NCBI GenBank assembly: GCA_037013685.1
Contig: CM072919.1
Location: 28,571,866-28,635,865, forward strand
Source: Acridotheres tristis
Taxonomy: Eukaryota > Chordata > Aves > Passeriformes > Sturnidae
Length of the DNA stretch: 64,000 bases
Direction of reading: 5' to 3'
Shown: piece by piece, positions 24,987 to 38,786 of the stretch
Layout of the letters: each line of letters begins with the position of its first letter
Numbering within the stretch: the first letter of the stretch is position 1
Program-made: the position numbers and the translations under genes
The notes under the pieces: model-generated
Database searches by the model: none
Told to the model about the DNA's origin: nothing
Seen by the model: the letters and a program-made list of their open reading frames with translations, nothing else

Positions 24987-25436
24987 TGAGGGAGACCTGG
25001 ATTATTTATTTAGATATTTGTTGCACAAGCCTGGGTGCTCGGTGGTACTCCATGAATGAAGCATGCCAACTATTAAAACACTTTAGTATTTATACATTTT
25101 AGCCAACACATTATAGGCTTCAAGTTACATAGTTCTTTTATTAATTATTATTCTATCTTCTGTTGGTTAATTATTCTCTTACTTCTCATGCTAATTAGTC
25201 CACATACCCAGTCCTATTGAGCTAGTGGGCAGCTTGGTCTGCCGGAACTGGAGCTGATTCAGCAAAGATGCGGAGTTGCCTTTATTAATTTCTTCCCTAT
25301 CTCGGGAGTTCTGCCAAATGTTCTTATAGCCCGTAAATTCTGAATTGTTTGTCTGACATCACTGAAACACGTCGTGCCCTACATTTTAACAAGGAAATTC
25401 CACCGACAAGAGATTTATCTTTCTAACCCCTGGACA
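24987..25436 (-). mobile_element. Solo LTR about 450 bp, upstream of CETN3, minus orientation
   Basis: On the minus strand the element begins TGTCCAGGGGTT and ends TCTCCCTCA, giving TG and CA termini. AATAAA (complement of 25005-25010) lies close to the end, as in a short R/U5. The five flanking bases are ACACT on the left and TCACT on the right, a near-match expected of an old target-site duplication. No internal sequence remains. It ends about 420 bases before the CETN3 start, in the opposite orientation. Confidence 0.6.
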
Positions 25437-25589
25437 TCACTTTGCTTGGTAGCGTCTATCTGTTTCAAGGATTAAAATATCCTCTTCTGCTGATTAGGCT
25501 TGAAAATCAAGATCATACATCAAGGAATATCCTTCCTTAGGAAAACTTTCTCGTGTTGACCGTTCAGCAGAAGAACCCTCTCAGCGGCC

Positions 25590-25858
25590 GAAGGCGCCGT
25601 CGGGAGCCACGGCCCGGGCGCAGCAGGGACCACCCCGTCTGCCCTGAGTGGCAGGATCTCAGCCAATAGCAGAGTGTCTAGGGCTCGGGGGCGGGATCTT
25701 ATACACCCGCAGCCAATCAGACTCGGTAATTGGTGAGGGTGTGGCTTGAGCTGTGTCGCCAAGGTCAGAAGCGCGGCGTCGCCGAGGCTCGGACGCGCCG
25801 GGGCCGTGCGGAGGGGAGGGCGGCCGTTTGCCGGACCCGGCTGCCCGGCAGCAGCACG
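25590..25858 (+). promoter_or_regulatory. CETN3 CpG-island promoter
   Basis: CpG-rich sequence containing two CCAAT boxes (25663-25667, 25713-25717) and a GGGGCGGG GC box near 25688, immediately upstream of the CETN3 start. High CpG content continues to about 26060, past exon 1. No TATA box is obvious, as is usual for a housekeeping-type promoter. Confidence 0.7.
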
Positions 25859-28800
25859 ATGAGCCTAGCCCTCAGGTCGGTACGAGCAGGGCGCTTTCCC
25901 GCTTGCCCCGCGTGAGGCCCAGGGCGCGGGCGGGGGTCCCTCAGGGCCGCGCCGCCACCATTTGGGAGGTGTTGGCGGAGCGAGTCAGGGCGTAGTGGGA
26001 CGTGGTCATCCTCGGCCTCGCCGGTCGCATCTGATCCCTTTGTCTCGGCCAGGGGCGGATCAGGCCCGTATGTCTGCAAGGAGAGGGAAGTCCGGCGCAT
26101 CTGGCCTTCCGAGCTTCTGGGTTGCCTGATGCGCTTTCAGAAGGCCTATGAAGAAGCATAAAGTTAAACTGCTCGGCTTTGTTTTGTTTATAAATTCTGA
26201 TTTAGTAGCTATTGCATAAAGAAGCCTGCCTTATGAGTCGCAGTATCTGGCAAGTACTTGTCTTCAAGTGTAATTAATACACTTACATGGCAACTGTGTT
26301 CCTTAATTTTCAAGTCTAAGAACTTCATGCGTATGGTTAAAGTAGTTGCAGAAGTGGCATTGAACTGCTTATATTTGTGTACTACTTTGTCTTTTGATAA
26401 ATTAATTTTATACTAAGTCCTAAATGAACACTTAAATACCCAGATTGCTTTTTTCAGAAGAGTTCGGTGTTAATTTGCTTTCAAGTTTATAAATGGATTT
26501 CTTCATCGTACCTCACAAAATCTGGGCTCCCTGGTCCTGAACTAGTCTCCCAGTCCTAATTAAGTAGCCAGCTCAAAGTTATTTTAGTCCTTCCAAGAGC
26601 TGTAGTAATCCAAAGCCTGTGGATTTGTCTGAGTTGGCCTGTTAAGGACATCTTAGTCTTTGAGAGTATTGTGGTTTGAAGCAGGCTCAGCTTCTGCAGC
26701 TTGCACTTTTTTTGTCTCTATTTGGGATTTTTGCTTCAGTGGTTGCTGAAAGCTAAGTCTAGGTAAGTGTTTAATCTTGGGTTTTGATTAAAACTAGCAA
26801 ATTTTTAACAAAGAAGGGCATAAAGCAGCTTATTTGAGGGGATTTGGAAAGTTAATCTTGCAAAGTTTTCACTGATGGGTAATCTTTATGCATTCTACAC
26901 TAGGTGATACAGCACACATTCTGCCTCTGGCAAAAGGACAAATGAGCATAAAAAGCCTTTTCCTGAGAGTATAACATAAACTATGCAGGAAGAATTTACG
27001 GGAGTCATCTAGTCCAGCTTCCTGATCACAGCAGCTTCTACATAAAGCTAAGCACCTTTTATAGTCAGGTTCAGAAAATTTCTAATGATGAAGACTCCTT
27101 CCCAGTGGAGCTGTTCTAGCACATCACCACATGCATTGGGAAGATGTTTTCCCCTAGATCCAGCTGCAGTTTCTCCTCCAGTTGCAGTTTTTTCCCTCAA
27201 ATTTTGTAATTACTGTCTCTTGTCCTTTTACTATCCTCCTCTGAAAATATAAACTTATTCCTAGACTAGCCAAAGAAAATCTTGCTCAAATCTTTGAGTA
27301 AGATTTGCTGATTTGGGGGGCTTGTCTTTTGTCTTTTTTGTCTTTTGTATATATCAAAACAAAGCAAAAAGATCTTAAAAATATTGTGTATGTGTGGAAT
27401 CTAAAGGTTTAAAAAAAAAAAAACCCTGCAAGTACCATTTATCTAAGAACTGTTACGGGCAACAAAGCTGATTTATATAGCACCTAAAGCCAGCTTTAGT
27501 AGCCAGACTGTCTGCCCTAGTTTGTCCTCCACTGGACTGTCTGTCCCCATATTTATTTTATTTTTTAAGCTACATTGTAGAAACCAACTGTTTTCACAAC
27601 TTGTATAATTTCAGCTGCTAATCTAGTTTGTAACCTCAAGAAGCCTTCTTAACTGGTAATTTTTCTACCTTCTTTTTTGTTATTGCTCCTTATTAACAAA
27701 AATGCCTGTGCTGATTTTATTTTGGAGACTGGAGGTATCATTTAGATTTCACACGCAATGATCTATTTCAAATGTTATTTTAAACTGGGAATACAGGCTA
27801 AGAAAATATTGACTAGGTAAGGTAGTGATTTCTAAAATTATCATGAGTTTCTTATTAGTGGAAAAGTTATCTACAGTAGCATCTTCCCAGTAGGAATCTG
27901 TTACACTATATTTCTTTCTTTTTATATAGGAATGAGCTCTCAGTAGATAAAACTAAAAAGAAGAAAAGACGAGAACTGACTGAGGAACAGAAGCAAGAAA
28001 TTAAAGATGCCTTTGAATTGTTTGATACAGACAAGGATAGAGCGATAAACTATCATGAATTAAAGGTAGAAGTTTTCTTCCATTTTATCAATTTTATAGC
28101 AGATAATATATCTGTTCCATCGTGAGTTCTTAATATACTGGCTGTATCTTTAAAAACTTGCTTCAAGATGTCTTGCTGAGTTAAAGGAGCGAGAGGAAAA
28201 AAAAAGAAAAAACAGGAAATACTCCATTGGTGTAAGAATAAGCTTTTCTTCACACTTTATATAATTAATGCAGTAACAGAATTGCTGTAGCAATTCAGGG
28301 ATAAGCTTGGACAGATGACCGAATGGGAAAAACTCTTGAAAAACTGCTTTATTATTTTTAAAGACACTGTATAACCTAAACCTTGGTGTTGGTTTCGGAT
28401 GTGTAGGTAAAAGATATAAATCAGATTTGTAAAACTGTTGACAACAAGCCAGAGCTTACCTGTATTTTTTAAAGGAAACCCTATGATATGTAGAAATAAG
28501 GTATGCTTTTTGCTCTGCGTATGGGAGGCTCAGTACTTGCCCTTCCCAAAGAAGGATGTTCCTTATGATAGCTATTAGCAGATGGAGTTTAGGATGTCTT
28601 TCTGAATAAGGCCTCCCACATGAAAGTCTACAGAGTAGTAAATGAGGTTCACTAAAGTCGCCTTAAATCTTTCATGCGTTTTATTCTACATAAGGCATTG
28701 AGAACAAAAAGTAGCTTTAGAGAAGCCAGTGTTTCAGTCACATACAGGGTGAGATATTTTTTTGAAAGAATGCCTAATCGAGTGTATTGGCTCTACACTC

Positions 28801-31800
28801 TGGCTCTACCAAGTAACACGAAGAAATTAAAAAGTCTTATTTTTACTTAATTTATTGTTACAGGAATGTGTTAGGTAGAACAATTCCCTTCTCTCTATTT
28901 CAGAGTTCACATATTTTGTATTTCCTGGAAGCTGCTGTGACTAGGGTTGTGCTGGCAACTCTATTGGTTATGGTTATGCTTTTTCTGGTTATTTAATGCT
29001 TTGAATTCCCAGCTGTCATGATTACTTGAAAAGCTCTTTCTTAGCTGTCTAATTAAATATTGTCACACTGAAGCTAATACTGTGAAAGAGCTGAAATACA
29101 TTAAAAAACTATTTATTTCCTTGTCTACAAAATCAACATATGTATACATATAGCATAAATTTTTTAATAACTACTTCTGTGGTTTTCCATGTGTGCTTAG
29201 CCTATATTCATCCGTTCGAAGGAAATCAGAGTAGCATGTGCTTAGAAATTGCTACCTAAGGTGAAATGAGAAATTAAATGGACTCCTACACTAATGGAAA
29301 AATAAAACACGTTGGCTTCTGTGGCTGACTGGAAAAGCAGTTAAAAGTCTTGTAGGACTTGTAAATCCATGGACATAGACACTTGTCTGAAAAATGAAGA
29401 ATAATTTGCAGAATGATTTTCAGTTTTGTCTTTAAAAGATAAGATTTTGAAATGGTTTGGAAAATGAGGAATAAATGTACTTGTCCTAAGATGCATTTGG
29501 TCCAGTCTGTAAAATCCCTGAAAATGGAAAGGTTTTTTTTTTTTCTCACTGTACCTAGATATCTCATTTCCTAATAGTAGTTCTAAATGGTTTTAATATC
29601 TCAAGCTCTTTTCCTTTTATCTATTTTATTTATTATTGTTACTTTCTCTCTTGGTCAAGAAATTAAAAGGAAGATCTGATAAATCTTTATTTTGATCCTT
29701 TATCTATGGTTGCACTTCCTTTTTATTACAAAAGGTGGCAATGAGAGCCTTGGGTTTTGATGTGAAAAAAGCTGATATCCTGAAAATACTTAAAGATTAT
29801 GATCGGGAATCAACAGGCAAGATCACCTTTGAAGATTTTAATGAAGTTGGTATGTGTTTGATTGTGCTTCTACCTCTAAGAGATACTTAGCCTGTAATAG
29901 TGAGTAACAATTTCAAAGCTGCATTTCGTAGGCTTCCTCAATTATTTATTAAGAAATAGAAGTGGGACGTTTCATTTAACATTTTGCTTAATATAGGTCA
30001 GTAGTGAAGAAAGATAAATATTTGTTTTCTGAATTCTTAATTTGATATGTAAGAGAGAATGATAGCTACAGTATAAAAAGAAGTAGGGTATACACTATCT
30101 CTTTCAAGCTTACACAGTGGAATAAATGCTAATTTAAAATGTAGATGTTCTTATCTTGTTCATGGTTCTCTGTAAGATTCTTCTTCCGGCTGTGGAAAAG
30201 GTATTTGGCATAGAATTTCATTGGAAGGCGTGCATACACAGACAAGCAGATTACACATGTCATATATACAAAAAATGAGAGAAAAAAAGTAGATTTTAAA
30301 TATTGTACTACAAGAATTTTCAACTGTTGATGAAGCCAGTAGAATTAGTTGTGCCTTTCATCTGTAATGTGTGTATTGTGGAATTTTATGTATTTTGAGT
30401 ATGCAGTGATCTGCAGAATGTTTAGACCTGATGTTTCTTGGAAGGTTCTGGGGGATTTTTGTTATGCATAATTTATGCTTTTGCGTACAATATATGTTTA
30501 TCAAAAAGTAATCTGTGTGCATTTAAATTTCTAGCTTTTTATGTCTATTATGTATAGTTCATTATGGTCGTGATAGTCCATTTCTTCAAAGTGTTATATT
30601 TCTGTAACAAAACAAAACGCCCAAACCCCCGGTACTTGCTCTTGGTTACAAATAGTAATCATCTTAATATATCTAAAGAATTGAAATATGGCAACATTTA
30701 ATTGTTTAACAGGTTAGTACTGGACAAAATGTCTTGTTAATGACAGGTAATATTTTTGTAGGTATATTCCAGGTTAGAGAGCAATATTTTCGGTTCTTTT
30801 CTGATTTATAAAGCCTATGTGGAAATATTAGAAAGAAAATTAGTGTATTGATTTGATAGTAGTACTAGTCTTAAAATTACATCATTATGCTGTAATATTA
30901 TATGAAATGAATATACTGTAGTTACCATACAATTACTTTTTTTTTAATTCCTGATGTCCAGTCCTATTCATTGTTTCCTTGTTTTGTCCTGGCTATCAAT
31001 ATCGATGGTCATTAAGTGCTGCAAGAAGCCAGGAAAATTCTTGTAGAAAGCAGAATATGTACTTGGGAGGGGATTAAACCTGTTGGAAAACTTGAGTTGA
31101 GGTAGCGTGCTGCTGTGGTGCCAAATGACCTTGACACAGAATTAAATATGATATCTCTTCTAACAGAAAGATTGAGGAGTTAGATAAAATAGGTTATTGA
31201 GATATTAACTGTGAAGAGCTGATGAATATAGCTAAGTGATTCTTGAGCCATCAGTTTCTCTTTAGTGTTTAGCTGAAATATATAAACATGCAATTATATT
31301 TTGTCTGCTATAGTTTTGTATTTAGAGACATTTTATTATTTTTCAGTTGTCTTTTTGCCACAAAAGGTTGCATTTTTCAAATTATGTAATACTGTCATGC
31401 AGCACTGTTGTTTTAATAGAAAATATTTAAATTTAGGGTAAATATGCAGATATATAAACTTGATTGCTATTGTTGACTTACAATGAACATGAAAAATTCT
31501 TTCAAGTTTGCTAAGCCAGAGCGGACATTCCATCTACAGTTAGTAGTAAATGATAAGTGGTTCTTTATGTGCGAGCAGTGTTGATGTGATTTTAATGGCT
31601 TGATAATACAAGACTAGCAGGTACAAAGATGTGGAGATACATTATTGTTGGTTGGTCTGAAGAAATTACTAGAAAAAATATTTCATGAGGCAAGTTTGTA
31701 TTTTCTGTTGCGGAAACTGACAAATGTTTGTCTTGAAAAGAATAGTAAAGGCTGAAGAATCCTTTCAGGATAAACGTCTTGTAATTCATAGCAGCATCCT

Positions 31801-34407
31801 TTTTATAACTCTTATGCTTAGTCTTTTCTTGTTTTCAGGTTTAGCGGGGTAGGATGTGGTTGGTTAATTGGTTATGGGGTCTTTTAGTGGTAGTGTGGCT
31901 TTATATTTAAAAGAGGTTCCATGTGGATGTTTTTTTCCACTTACGGTTTCAGTGTTCTCCGCACTGAAAACATACAAAGTAAAAAAAAATTCACACCTTC
32001 ATTTAAAAGAGCTGATGGTGTATTCTTCTGAAAATTTGGAATTTTGAAAGAGAGGCATCCTGTGCATACTTTTAATTCCTGTTAGAAAATGTGTGGAAAG
32101 TGTGACTGTGTCTGAACTGCCATGCAGCTTTCTACTGCAACAGTTATTTTCTAAAGAAGGCAACTCAGCTTGGGAAAACAGAGGTGAGAAAGAGAGATCA
32201 GATAACAGCCAAACAAATCTGCACATTAAATTCTGTAGAAACGTTAGAACAGGTGAAATCACACATGTGTTCTTCATATTGTCTTAGTTTGCAGAGGTCA
32301 TTCTGATTTTACTGTCCAGAATTTTCTAGTCTAACTTAAGTATCCTTCTTGCAGTAACAGACTGGATATTGGACAGAGACCCACAAGAAGAAATACTCAA
32401 GGCATTCAAATTATTTGACGATGATGATTCTGGCAAAATAAGTCTGAGAAACCTCCGCCGGGTTGCTAGAGAATTAGGTGAAAATATGTCTGATGAAGAA
32501 CTACGGGCTATGATTGAAGAATTTGATAAGGATGGAGATGGAGAAAGTATGTGTTGACTAATAAAACACCATATAATCTTGTTCTTAATTTTGTTCCCTT
32601 TTTAGGTGTTATTTTGTTGTCAAAATGTCCTCTTTAATTTCCTTCTAGATTATTTTCATTTCAAACATAATTTAGCTTACAATATAATAATAATGCAGGC
32701 GATTGCTTTTGACAGCTACTAGTCCTGGAGTCTAAGAATTGAGCTGATTCACCACCAACTCTTATTCAACCCATGTCTATTAAAAGATAAGTGAAAGTAT
32801 AGTTGAAGGTAGAAGTAAGAGATTCTGTGTATCTACATTACATTTATATTTCCTTTTAAATCAGTGAAAGTATTAAAGTGCTTCTGCTTTCATGGTGCTT
32901 AACTTTTGAACACATCCTGCATCTGAAGAGGTTTAACTGGGATTACTTGGGTTACTGGGAATTGTAACTACACTGCTTTTTGAAGTTTCTTTGAATGTTC
33001 CAAAATTTGTTTGTCATTATAGTGTTGTATTTCCACTTTGCAGCAGGGTTTCAGGTATGTTGTAAAACAGAGAATATTTTTGAGATTATATTTTAATATG
33101 TGTTCTTATTATATTGTTACTGTGGTAAAGCTGTGGAAATGCTTTTAAAGTCATACAGTGACAGTATTTTTGTGTCTTAGAACTAGATGTAACTATGTGA
33201 TGGACTGCTGTTTCAGAGCATAGGGCCTTAAGCTGGACTAAATCTACTTGTTTCCTGTTTTTTTACATGCATCACAGCAGGACATATTTTGATTTTTTGA
33301 TTTTTTTTTTTACTTCTTTAACATAGCTGACTTTCTTTCATTTTCTTCTAGCTGTGAATGTAGTTCTTGCTTTGCAGAACTTCATTTAGGAATAGTTTGG
33401 GTATGTTGGCTGGGGTGGATAATTGTCAGGGCTTGTATGTGTCTTGTGTTTTCCATACCACTGACTTAGTCTAATCATTCCCCACTACAGTTATTAGTTG
33501 CATAAGTGAACGTGTTCACTGGTTAACTCTAGCCACTCTTCTACGGTGGCTATGCTTTAACATATGAGTAAATATGAGTCAGTACCTCAGGTATAACTGC
33601 AGCAAAATAATTAATGTGTTACTATGACTTAATTTCTTCAAGTGCATTTGTGTAAAATTTCTGTTAATTATTAATGAAGAATAATGAAAGTTCAGATGGG
33701 GAAAGGCTCATCAAATGTCCATTTTTAAATCTAACTAATTTATGGAATAATTGCTATATAATCTTAAAATTTGTTTTCTATTTGGCACGTGTTACAGACT
33801 GGGAATGCTATTGGACGAGCATTGTTTGATCTGTGATGGTAGATTGGACGTAAATGTTTTGAATTATGATTTTAAGAATAAAACTGAATTCAGTCATAAT
33901 TAGATGAGGTATTGTTGCTTGAGAAGTACTTACTTAATAAAATTTAGATACCATTCCTACAGGCCTTTATACCATATTTATAGACCTTTAAAATAATACA
34001 ATTTTGCATAACCATCTTACGTATGTTTCTCAGGATTTTTTTTCTATCATATTTCACTTTTAGAATATTTTTACTTCCATAATTCAAAATAAGTGATTAT
34101 AAGTGAGCTAGATTCTGACTTTAGTATTCCACATAATAAAGCTTGCATTCTGACTTCATGTTACATAAAAAAAAGCTGTGCAAAACCCCTCTTCTAGAAG
34201 CAAACTTGTAAACACTTACAGTAATGAATCAGATGCAACAAATTCTAACAGAGAAGCCTTTAGTTAAAGTACAGATATGCATTATTTTATTTTATGGTTT
34301 GTTGTTTGCTGTTTGTCTAATGATTTTCTTCTTTTTCCCTTTTTTTTTTTCATTTTTCTACAGTCAATCAAGAAGAATTTATTGCTATTATGACTGGAGA
34401 TATTTAG
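25859..34407 (+). CDS. CETN3: CETN3, centrin-3
   Basis: Five coding exons: 25859-25875, 27930-28065, 29735-29849, 32355-32546 and 34364-34407. All have GT donors and AG acceptors and join to exactly 167 codons plus TAG, the usual length. Centrin-3 is a calcium-binding EF-hand protein of the centriole and centrosome. Four EF-hand regions are visible: loops at about residues 38-49 ([12 protein letters not shown]), 74-85 (degenerate), 111-122 ([12 protein letters not shown], last residue Asn rather than Glu) and 147-158 (DKDGDGEINQEE). The N-terminus is basic (KKKKRR). Loops 1 and 4 keep the acidic ligands. The first coding exon is only 17 bases. Introns hold no other gene; intron 1 carries an old CR1 fragment. 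Confidence 0.97.
26996..27262 (-). mobile_element. Old CR1 LINE fragment in CETN3 intron 1
   Basis: The stretch containing TCATCTAGTCCAGCTTCCTG and, later, TGTCTCTTGTCCTTTTACTATCCTCCTCTGA matches the antisense layout of old avian CR1 3' ends. It is strongly diverged with no coding capacity. Confidence 0.55.
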
Positions 34408-34535
34408 CATTAGAAGAAAAGAAATTAACTCACTACAAAAGGGAGGAGTTGTTGGCAGCTTCCATTACAATGTTTTGTACTTTCATTTCTTTTGGTAGCT
34501 GGAGTGGTGCAGAAAGTTATTTGTGACAGGACCAA

Positions 34536-34541
34536 AATAAA
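34536..34541 (+). promoter_or_regulatory. Candidate CETN3 polyadenylation signal
   Basis: AATAAA 129 bases after the CETN3 stop codon is the first canonical hexamer in the 3' UTR; later signals may also be used. Confidence 0.6.
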
Positions 34542-37235
34542 AATGGGTTACATGCACGGATAATTCAGTACTTTGCATCATTAAATATAATCATTAGAAT
34601 AGTTGATGTAATATTTTAGAACAAGTAAGTAATGCTGCATTTCAGAATGATTGAGTAACTTTGTAAAATAGCCTTGTCTCAGATTCCTAAATGGTATCAT
34701 ATTATAAGAACCTTTTGCAGTTCTTGACTTTGTGTTAGCATTAGTTGTGGCCTTAGTTTTGAAGCATAAGGTTTGAAAAAATTCCATTTTAATAAAATGT
34801 TCTTTCCTAGTATTGAAAGTGTTGTTATCGTAGTTCAGTCTGAGCTGAACTAGTAGGGACAAAGATTCAGAGAATTTTTTTTTCTTTATTCTTTTATAAG
34901 CTTTTACTATTAGATGAACTGCAACATTAAATGAGCAAGCATATCCATCTTTAAAGATGCAATTTAACTCCGTTACCCAGGTATGATAACAAATTACACA
35001 CAACTATGCATGATGATAAAAACTGATTTCAAAACATGCTTAAATCACTCAATATGTAAGCCAGCAATTCTGTCTCCAGTATCCGCAGTTCTGATAGTTG
35101 TGGAGACAATGACCGTGGCAAACTTCCTGCAAGCCGAGTAGTATGCTTTGGAACCGAACAGCAAAAACACTCCTCATGAAATATAAAACATATTTTAAAA
35201 ATCCATTAAAAAACGGGCTACAAACCCCCACAACTCCTAACCGGTATTTTGCAATCTTAGAAGATTTGTTTGGGAGGTGAATGTTTAGGGGAAAAGGTTG
35301 AATGTGTGGGACTGAGCCCATGGATGGCTCTTAACAAGTATTTTCTAGGATCAGTACTAGAATTGTCCAGTTCAGTAGCTTCTGACTTTGCTTTTAATTT
35401 TTTCTGTAAACTATTTCAGGGACACTTTTAGTTTCTGCAGACAATCAAAGTGATAAAGAACTGGAAATATCTGTTAGTAGTCTTCAAAAAACTTTTTCCT
35501 CAAAAATCCTACCTTTGAATGGGCCAAGTGTTCTAACATGCTGCAGTGGCCTTTATGGGGATGGTACCATCTCTAGATGGCTGGTACTTACTTTTTGACA
35601 GCTGAAAAAAACCACACTTACTATGTGTAACTCTTCCAGTAAGATGTATTTTCAGAAGCTTTTGCAATATGCTTGGTAAAGTTTACTTTGTTCTTGCAGA
35701 CATGGCAGCATTTTTTAGGGGCCAGGTAACAGTAATATAAGGCTCCATAAACACAGGCCAGTGACCTGGTGAGAGGTCTTGTAAGTCGCTCAGACTGTGG
35801 GAGCGACACAGAAGAAGGGAAAAAGAAACAATCGGAATAATGATACTGTGTCGGTGTTTGGTTTTACTTTTTTCCTTAATTTTATTGTTCTGGAAACTTG
35901 GATTTTAAAACCGTGTTTGTTCTGTGCAGCTGACTGATGATCTCACAGTTTCATGTACTGGGGTTGTTGCAATTCCTGTTGACTTTTCTTGATATTCACC
36001 ACCTGACAATAATTGTGACAGATGAGAGACCAGAACTTGGTAAGATCTAATCTCTGAACTCAGAACTGTCAGCTCGGCCCCAGCATTGATCCAACATTTG
36101 ATTCTGTGTGTTTTGTGGGCTCACACCTATCCTGGTACTTTCTTTGTAGTTCTCTTGGTATATCATAGGATACAGATTCCCAGTTTTTTCTTTTTATACT
36201 TTGCATTATATAATAGAGGAAGAGAGTTACTTGGTGACATGTTTTATCATCTCTCTTGTAAAATAGTGCCAAGGTTCAGCAGTCATCACTACATGTGTAA
36301 TAGGTGTACTGTTGAACATGTTCCTTATTTTCAGACTTTCAAAAGTGCATTTGTATTAAATGAATGAGGCCTGGCTTGGAGTACCTGGGAAAATGTTCCT
36401 CTATCACCTTTGCTATGGAGGACAGTGATGTCTGGCGGAAGTCTAAATATGGTAGCTTAGGAAATGTAACCCATTGCACTGAGATCACTGGAACCTCTTT
36501 TTAAGAGCTTATTGTTTGTAACTGTGCCAAATATCAATAATCCTAATAATTAATCCCTTATTAATCCCATGCCATTTTGAGGAAATTGAGAACTTTGAAA
36601 TGAATAAAAATACCATGTGGGAATGTAATGTACACCAAATACTACTCTATAGCTAATTTTAGAGCTGTCTTTTACATACTAGGTTTGTGACATCAAACCT
36701 ATTTGTTTTGTGTTTTCATGGGAAAGTTTCCATGGCATAGTTAAGTCATAAACAGTCAGATAATGTTAAAGTTACATCATGTGCTGCATCATGTGGAGGC
36801 TCTGCTTGAGTTGAGAAACATCTTGAGTGTTTTGCTGGTGTGTTGACTTTACCATGTACAGCAGAGCATGGAAACCATGACAACTTGTCTGGCAGCAGAG
36901 CAGAGGCCAAAGAGACAGTTTGTGACAGGAGGGGTGAGCACAGAGCCACTGGGAAGGGTCACAGCTGAACTCTTATGCTATGTCACAGGCCTGCATGAGA
37001 GGAATGGCAGCCTAAAGAGGAGGGCATCAGGGTACATGTTGATCTCTTCATCTCTGGTGTCTCAAGTTTGTGGTAGAGCTCATGGATACAATTTTTTCTG
37101 CACTGAGGCTGCAGCTTAGGAAGATGTATCTATTGTGACTAGTGGTGTTCGGGACTGTGTGGTGGTGAAGCCATCAAACAGAGTGTAGAGAAATCCTGCA
37201 ATTGTTAAATCCCGACCTAAGGAAGTTTTGCAGCC
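34542..37235. other. Intergenic sequence between CETN3 and the ERV
   Basis: No gene recognised. ORFs of 60-140 codons on both strands lack domains. The right end abuts the ERV LTR at 37236 without any visible transition. Confidence 0.5.
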
Positions 37236-37853
37236 TGTATTGGTTTGAAAGTAAAACCAGTGCGAGACTCCAAGTCAGTGATACAATTTAATAGAAGAAA
37301 AGAGAAAAAAATAAAATACATGCAATAATATAAAAGAAACAACCACCAACACAGTCAGAAATACAACCTGACACCCTGTCAGTCAGGGTGTTGGTAGCAG
37401 TCCGTATAAATGGTGGCTGCAGTCCTCCTGGATGACAGATGTGGTTCCGTTGAAGCAGTGCTCCTGTAGAAGGTGCAGTTTTCCTCTGAAGATCCAGCGA
37501 TGATGTGGAAATGATCCGACTTTCCTCTGGGATCCAGTAGAAAGGTCTGCCCTCGTGTCCCAAACCCCAGTTTTTTATCTAGGTAGGAAAGGCTTGGCTC
37601 TTGCCCCTGGCTGGGGCATCTCCCAATGGGATGATGTAATCTTATCAGTCACACAATAGGACTTAATGGCCCATTAACAGAATATATCTTCCGGAGGAAG
37701 GATGGGTTGTGAATAGATAACGATGATCATCCCCGATCTTATCAGATGGCACATCAGCAGAGGATATCTCCCACAGAGATAAGGATCACCACCCCTCCCA
37801 CATTTGAACAGATGGTGATAGAATACACAAATGTTGCATTGTACCCCAGGACA
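37236..37853 (-). repeat. 3' LTR of class III ERV
   Basis: A 618-bp LTR with TGTCCTGGGG at the element-sense start and CCAATACA at the end. It matches the 5' LTR except for six substitutions. Confidence 0.95.
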
Positions 37854-37870
37854 TAATCCACCCCTTATTC
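37854..37870 (-). other. Polypurine tract
   Basis: On the minus strand, GAATAAGGGGTGGATTA immediately precedes the 3' LTR, the expected site of plus-strand DNA priming. Confidence 0.7.
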
Positions 37871-37934
37871 TATTACCATCTACATCATACCCAAACCAAT
37901 ACCCTCTTACAGATATATAATACAAAATGAAACC

Positions 37935-38786
37935 TTATATACAGTTCTCACTAAAAATTAGGTCTCCTTGCGGTACACAACGGGTTTCCCCATCTTTCTG
38001 CATTACCCACCAAGTGCAACCAGGTCCTTGAGCAAAAACAATCCCACGGATTCGTTTGCCTTTGCCTTTGGTGGGATTAATCCAAACAGTCTTTCCTAAA
38101 ATACCTTTCATGTGTACCACAGGGACCTTGTCCCCATCCACTGTGTGCAGGGGTTCAGAGTGGGCAGGACCAGCTCGATTGATGGACCCTCGGGTGTTAA
38201 CCATCCAGGTGGCTTTGGCCAAGTTCATTTCCCAATTTCTGAAGGTTCCACCACCAAGTGCTTTCAAAGTAGTCTTAAGGAGTCCATTACAGCGTTCAAC
38301 TTTACCGGCAGCTGGCGCATGGTAAGGGATATGATATATCCATTCAATGCCATGTTCTTTGGCCCAGGTGTTGATAAGGCCGTTCTTGAAATGGGTTTCG
38401 TTGTCTGATTCAATTTTCTCAGGGGTACCATGTCTCCAAAGGACTTGTTTTTCTAGGCCTAAGATGGTGTTCCGGGCAGTGGCATGAGGCACAGGGTAGG
38501 TCTCTAACCATCCTGTAGTTGCTTCCACCATGGTCAGTACGTACTGTTTGCCCTGGCGGGTTTGGGGAAGGGTGGTGTAGTCAATTTGCCAGGCTTCCCC
38601 ATACCTGTACTTCGACCATCGTCCACCGTACCACAAAGGCTTCACCCGCTTGGCCTGTTTGATTGCAGCACAGGTCTCGCAGTCGTGGATGACCTGTGAG
38701 ATGCTGTCCATGGTAAGGTCCACCCCTCGGTCATGGGCCCATCGGTACGTTGCATCTCTCCCCTGATGACCAGAGGCATCATGGGC
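37935..38786 (-). pseudogene. ERV pol: integrase
   Basis: Retroviral integrase. The N-terminal HHCC zinc finger starts before the in-frame TGA-flanked segment and ends with CETC near 38670. The catalytic core keeps Asp in WQIDYTTLP, Asp in IESDNETHF and Glu in GKVERCNG, so all three DDE residues are present. The C-terminal domain follows (CTWWVMQKDG). The frame is the same as the upstream RNase H segment, separated by a TGA at 38787-38789. It stops at 37935, just before the polypurine tract. It would insert viral cDNA into the host genome if translated. Confidence 0.9.

Noticed and set aside
36746..37119. Overlapping ORFs just left of the ERV
   Set aside because: No domain, both strands open, no splice signals tying them to CETN3 or another gene.
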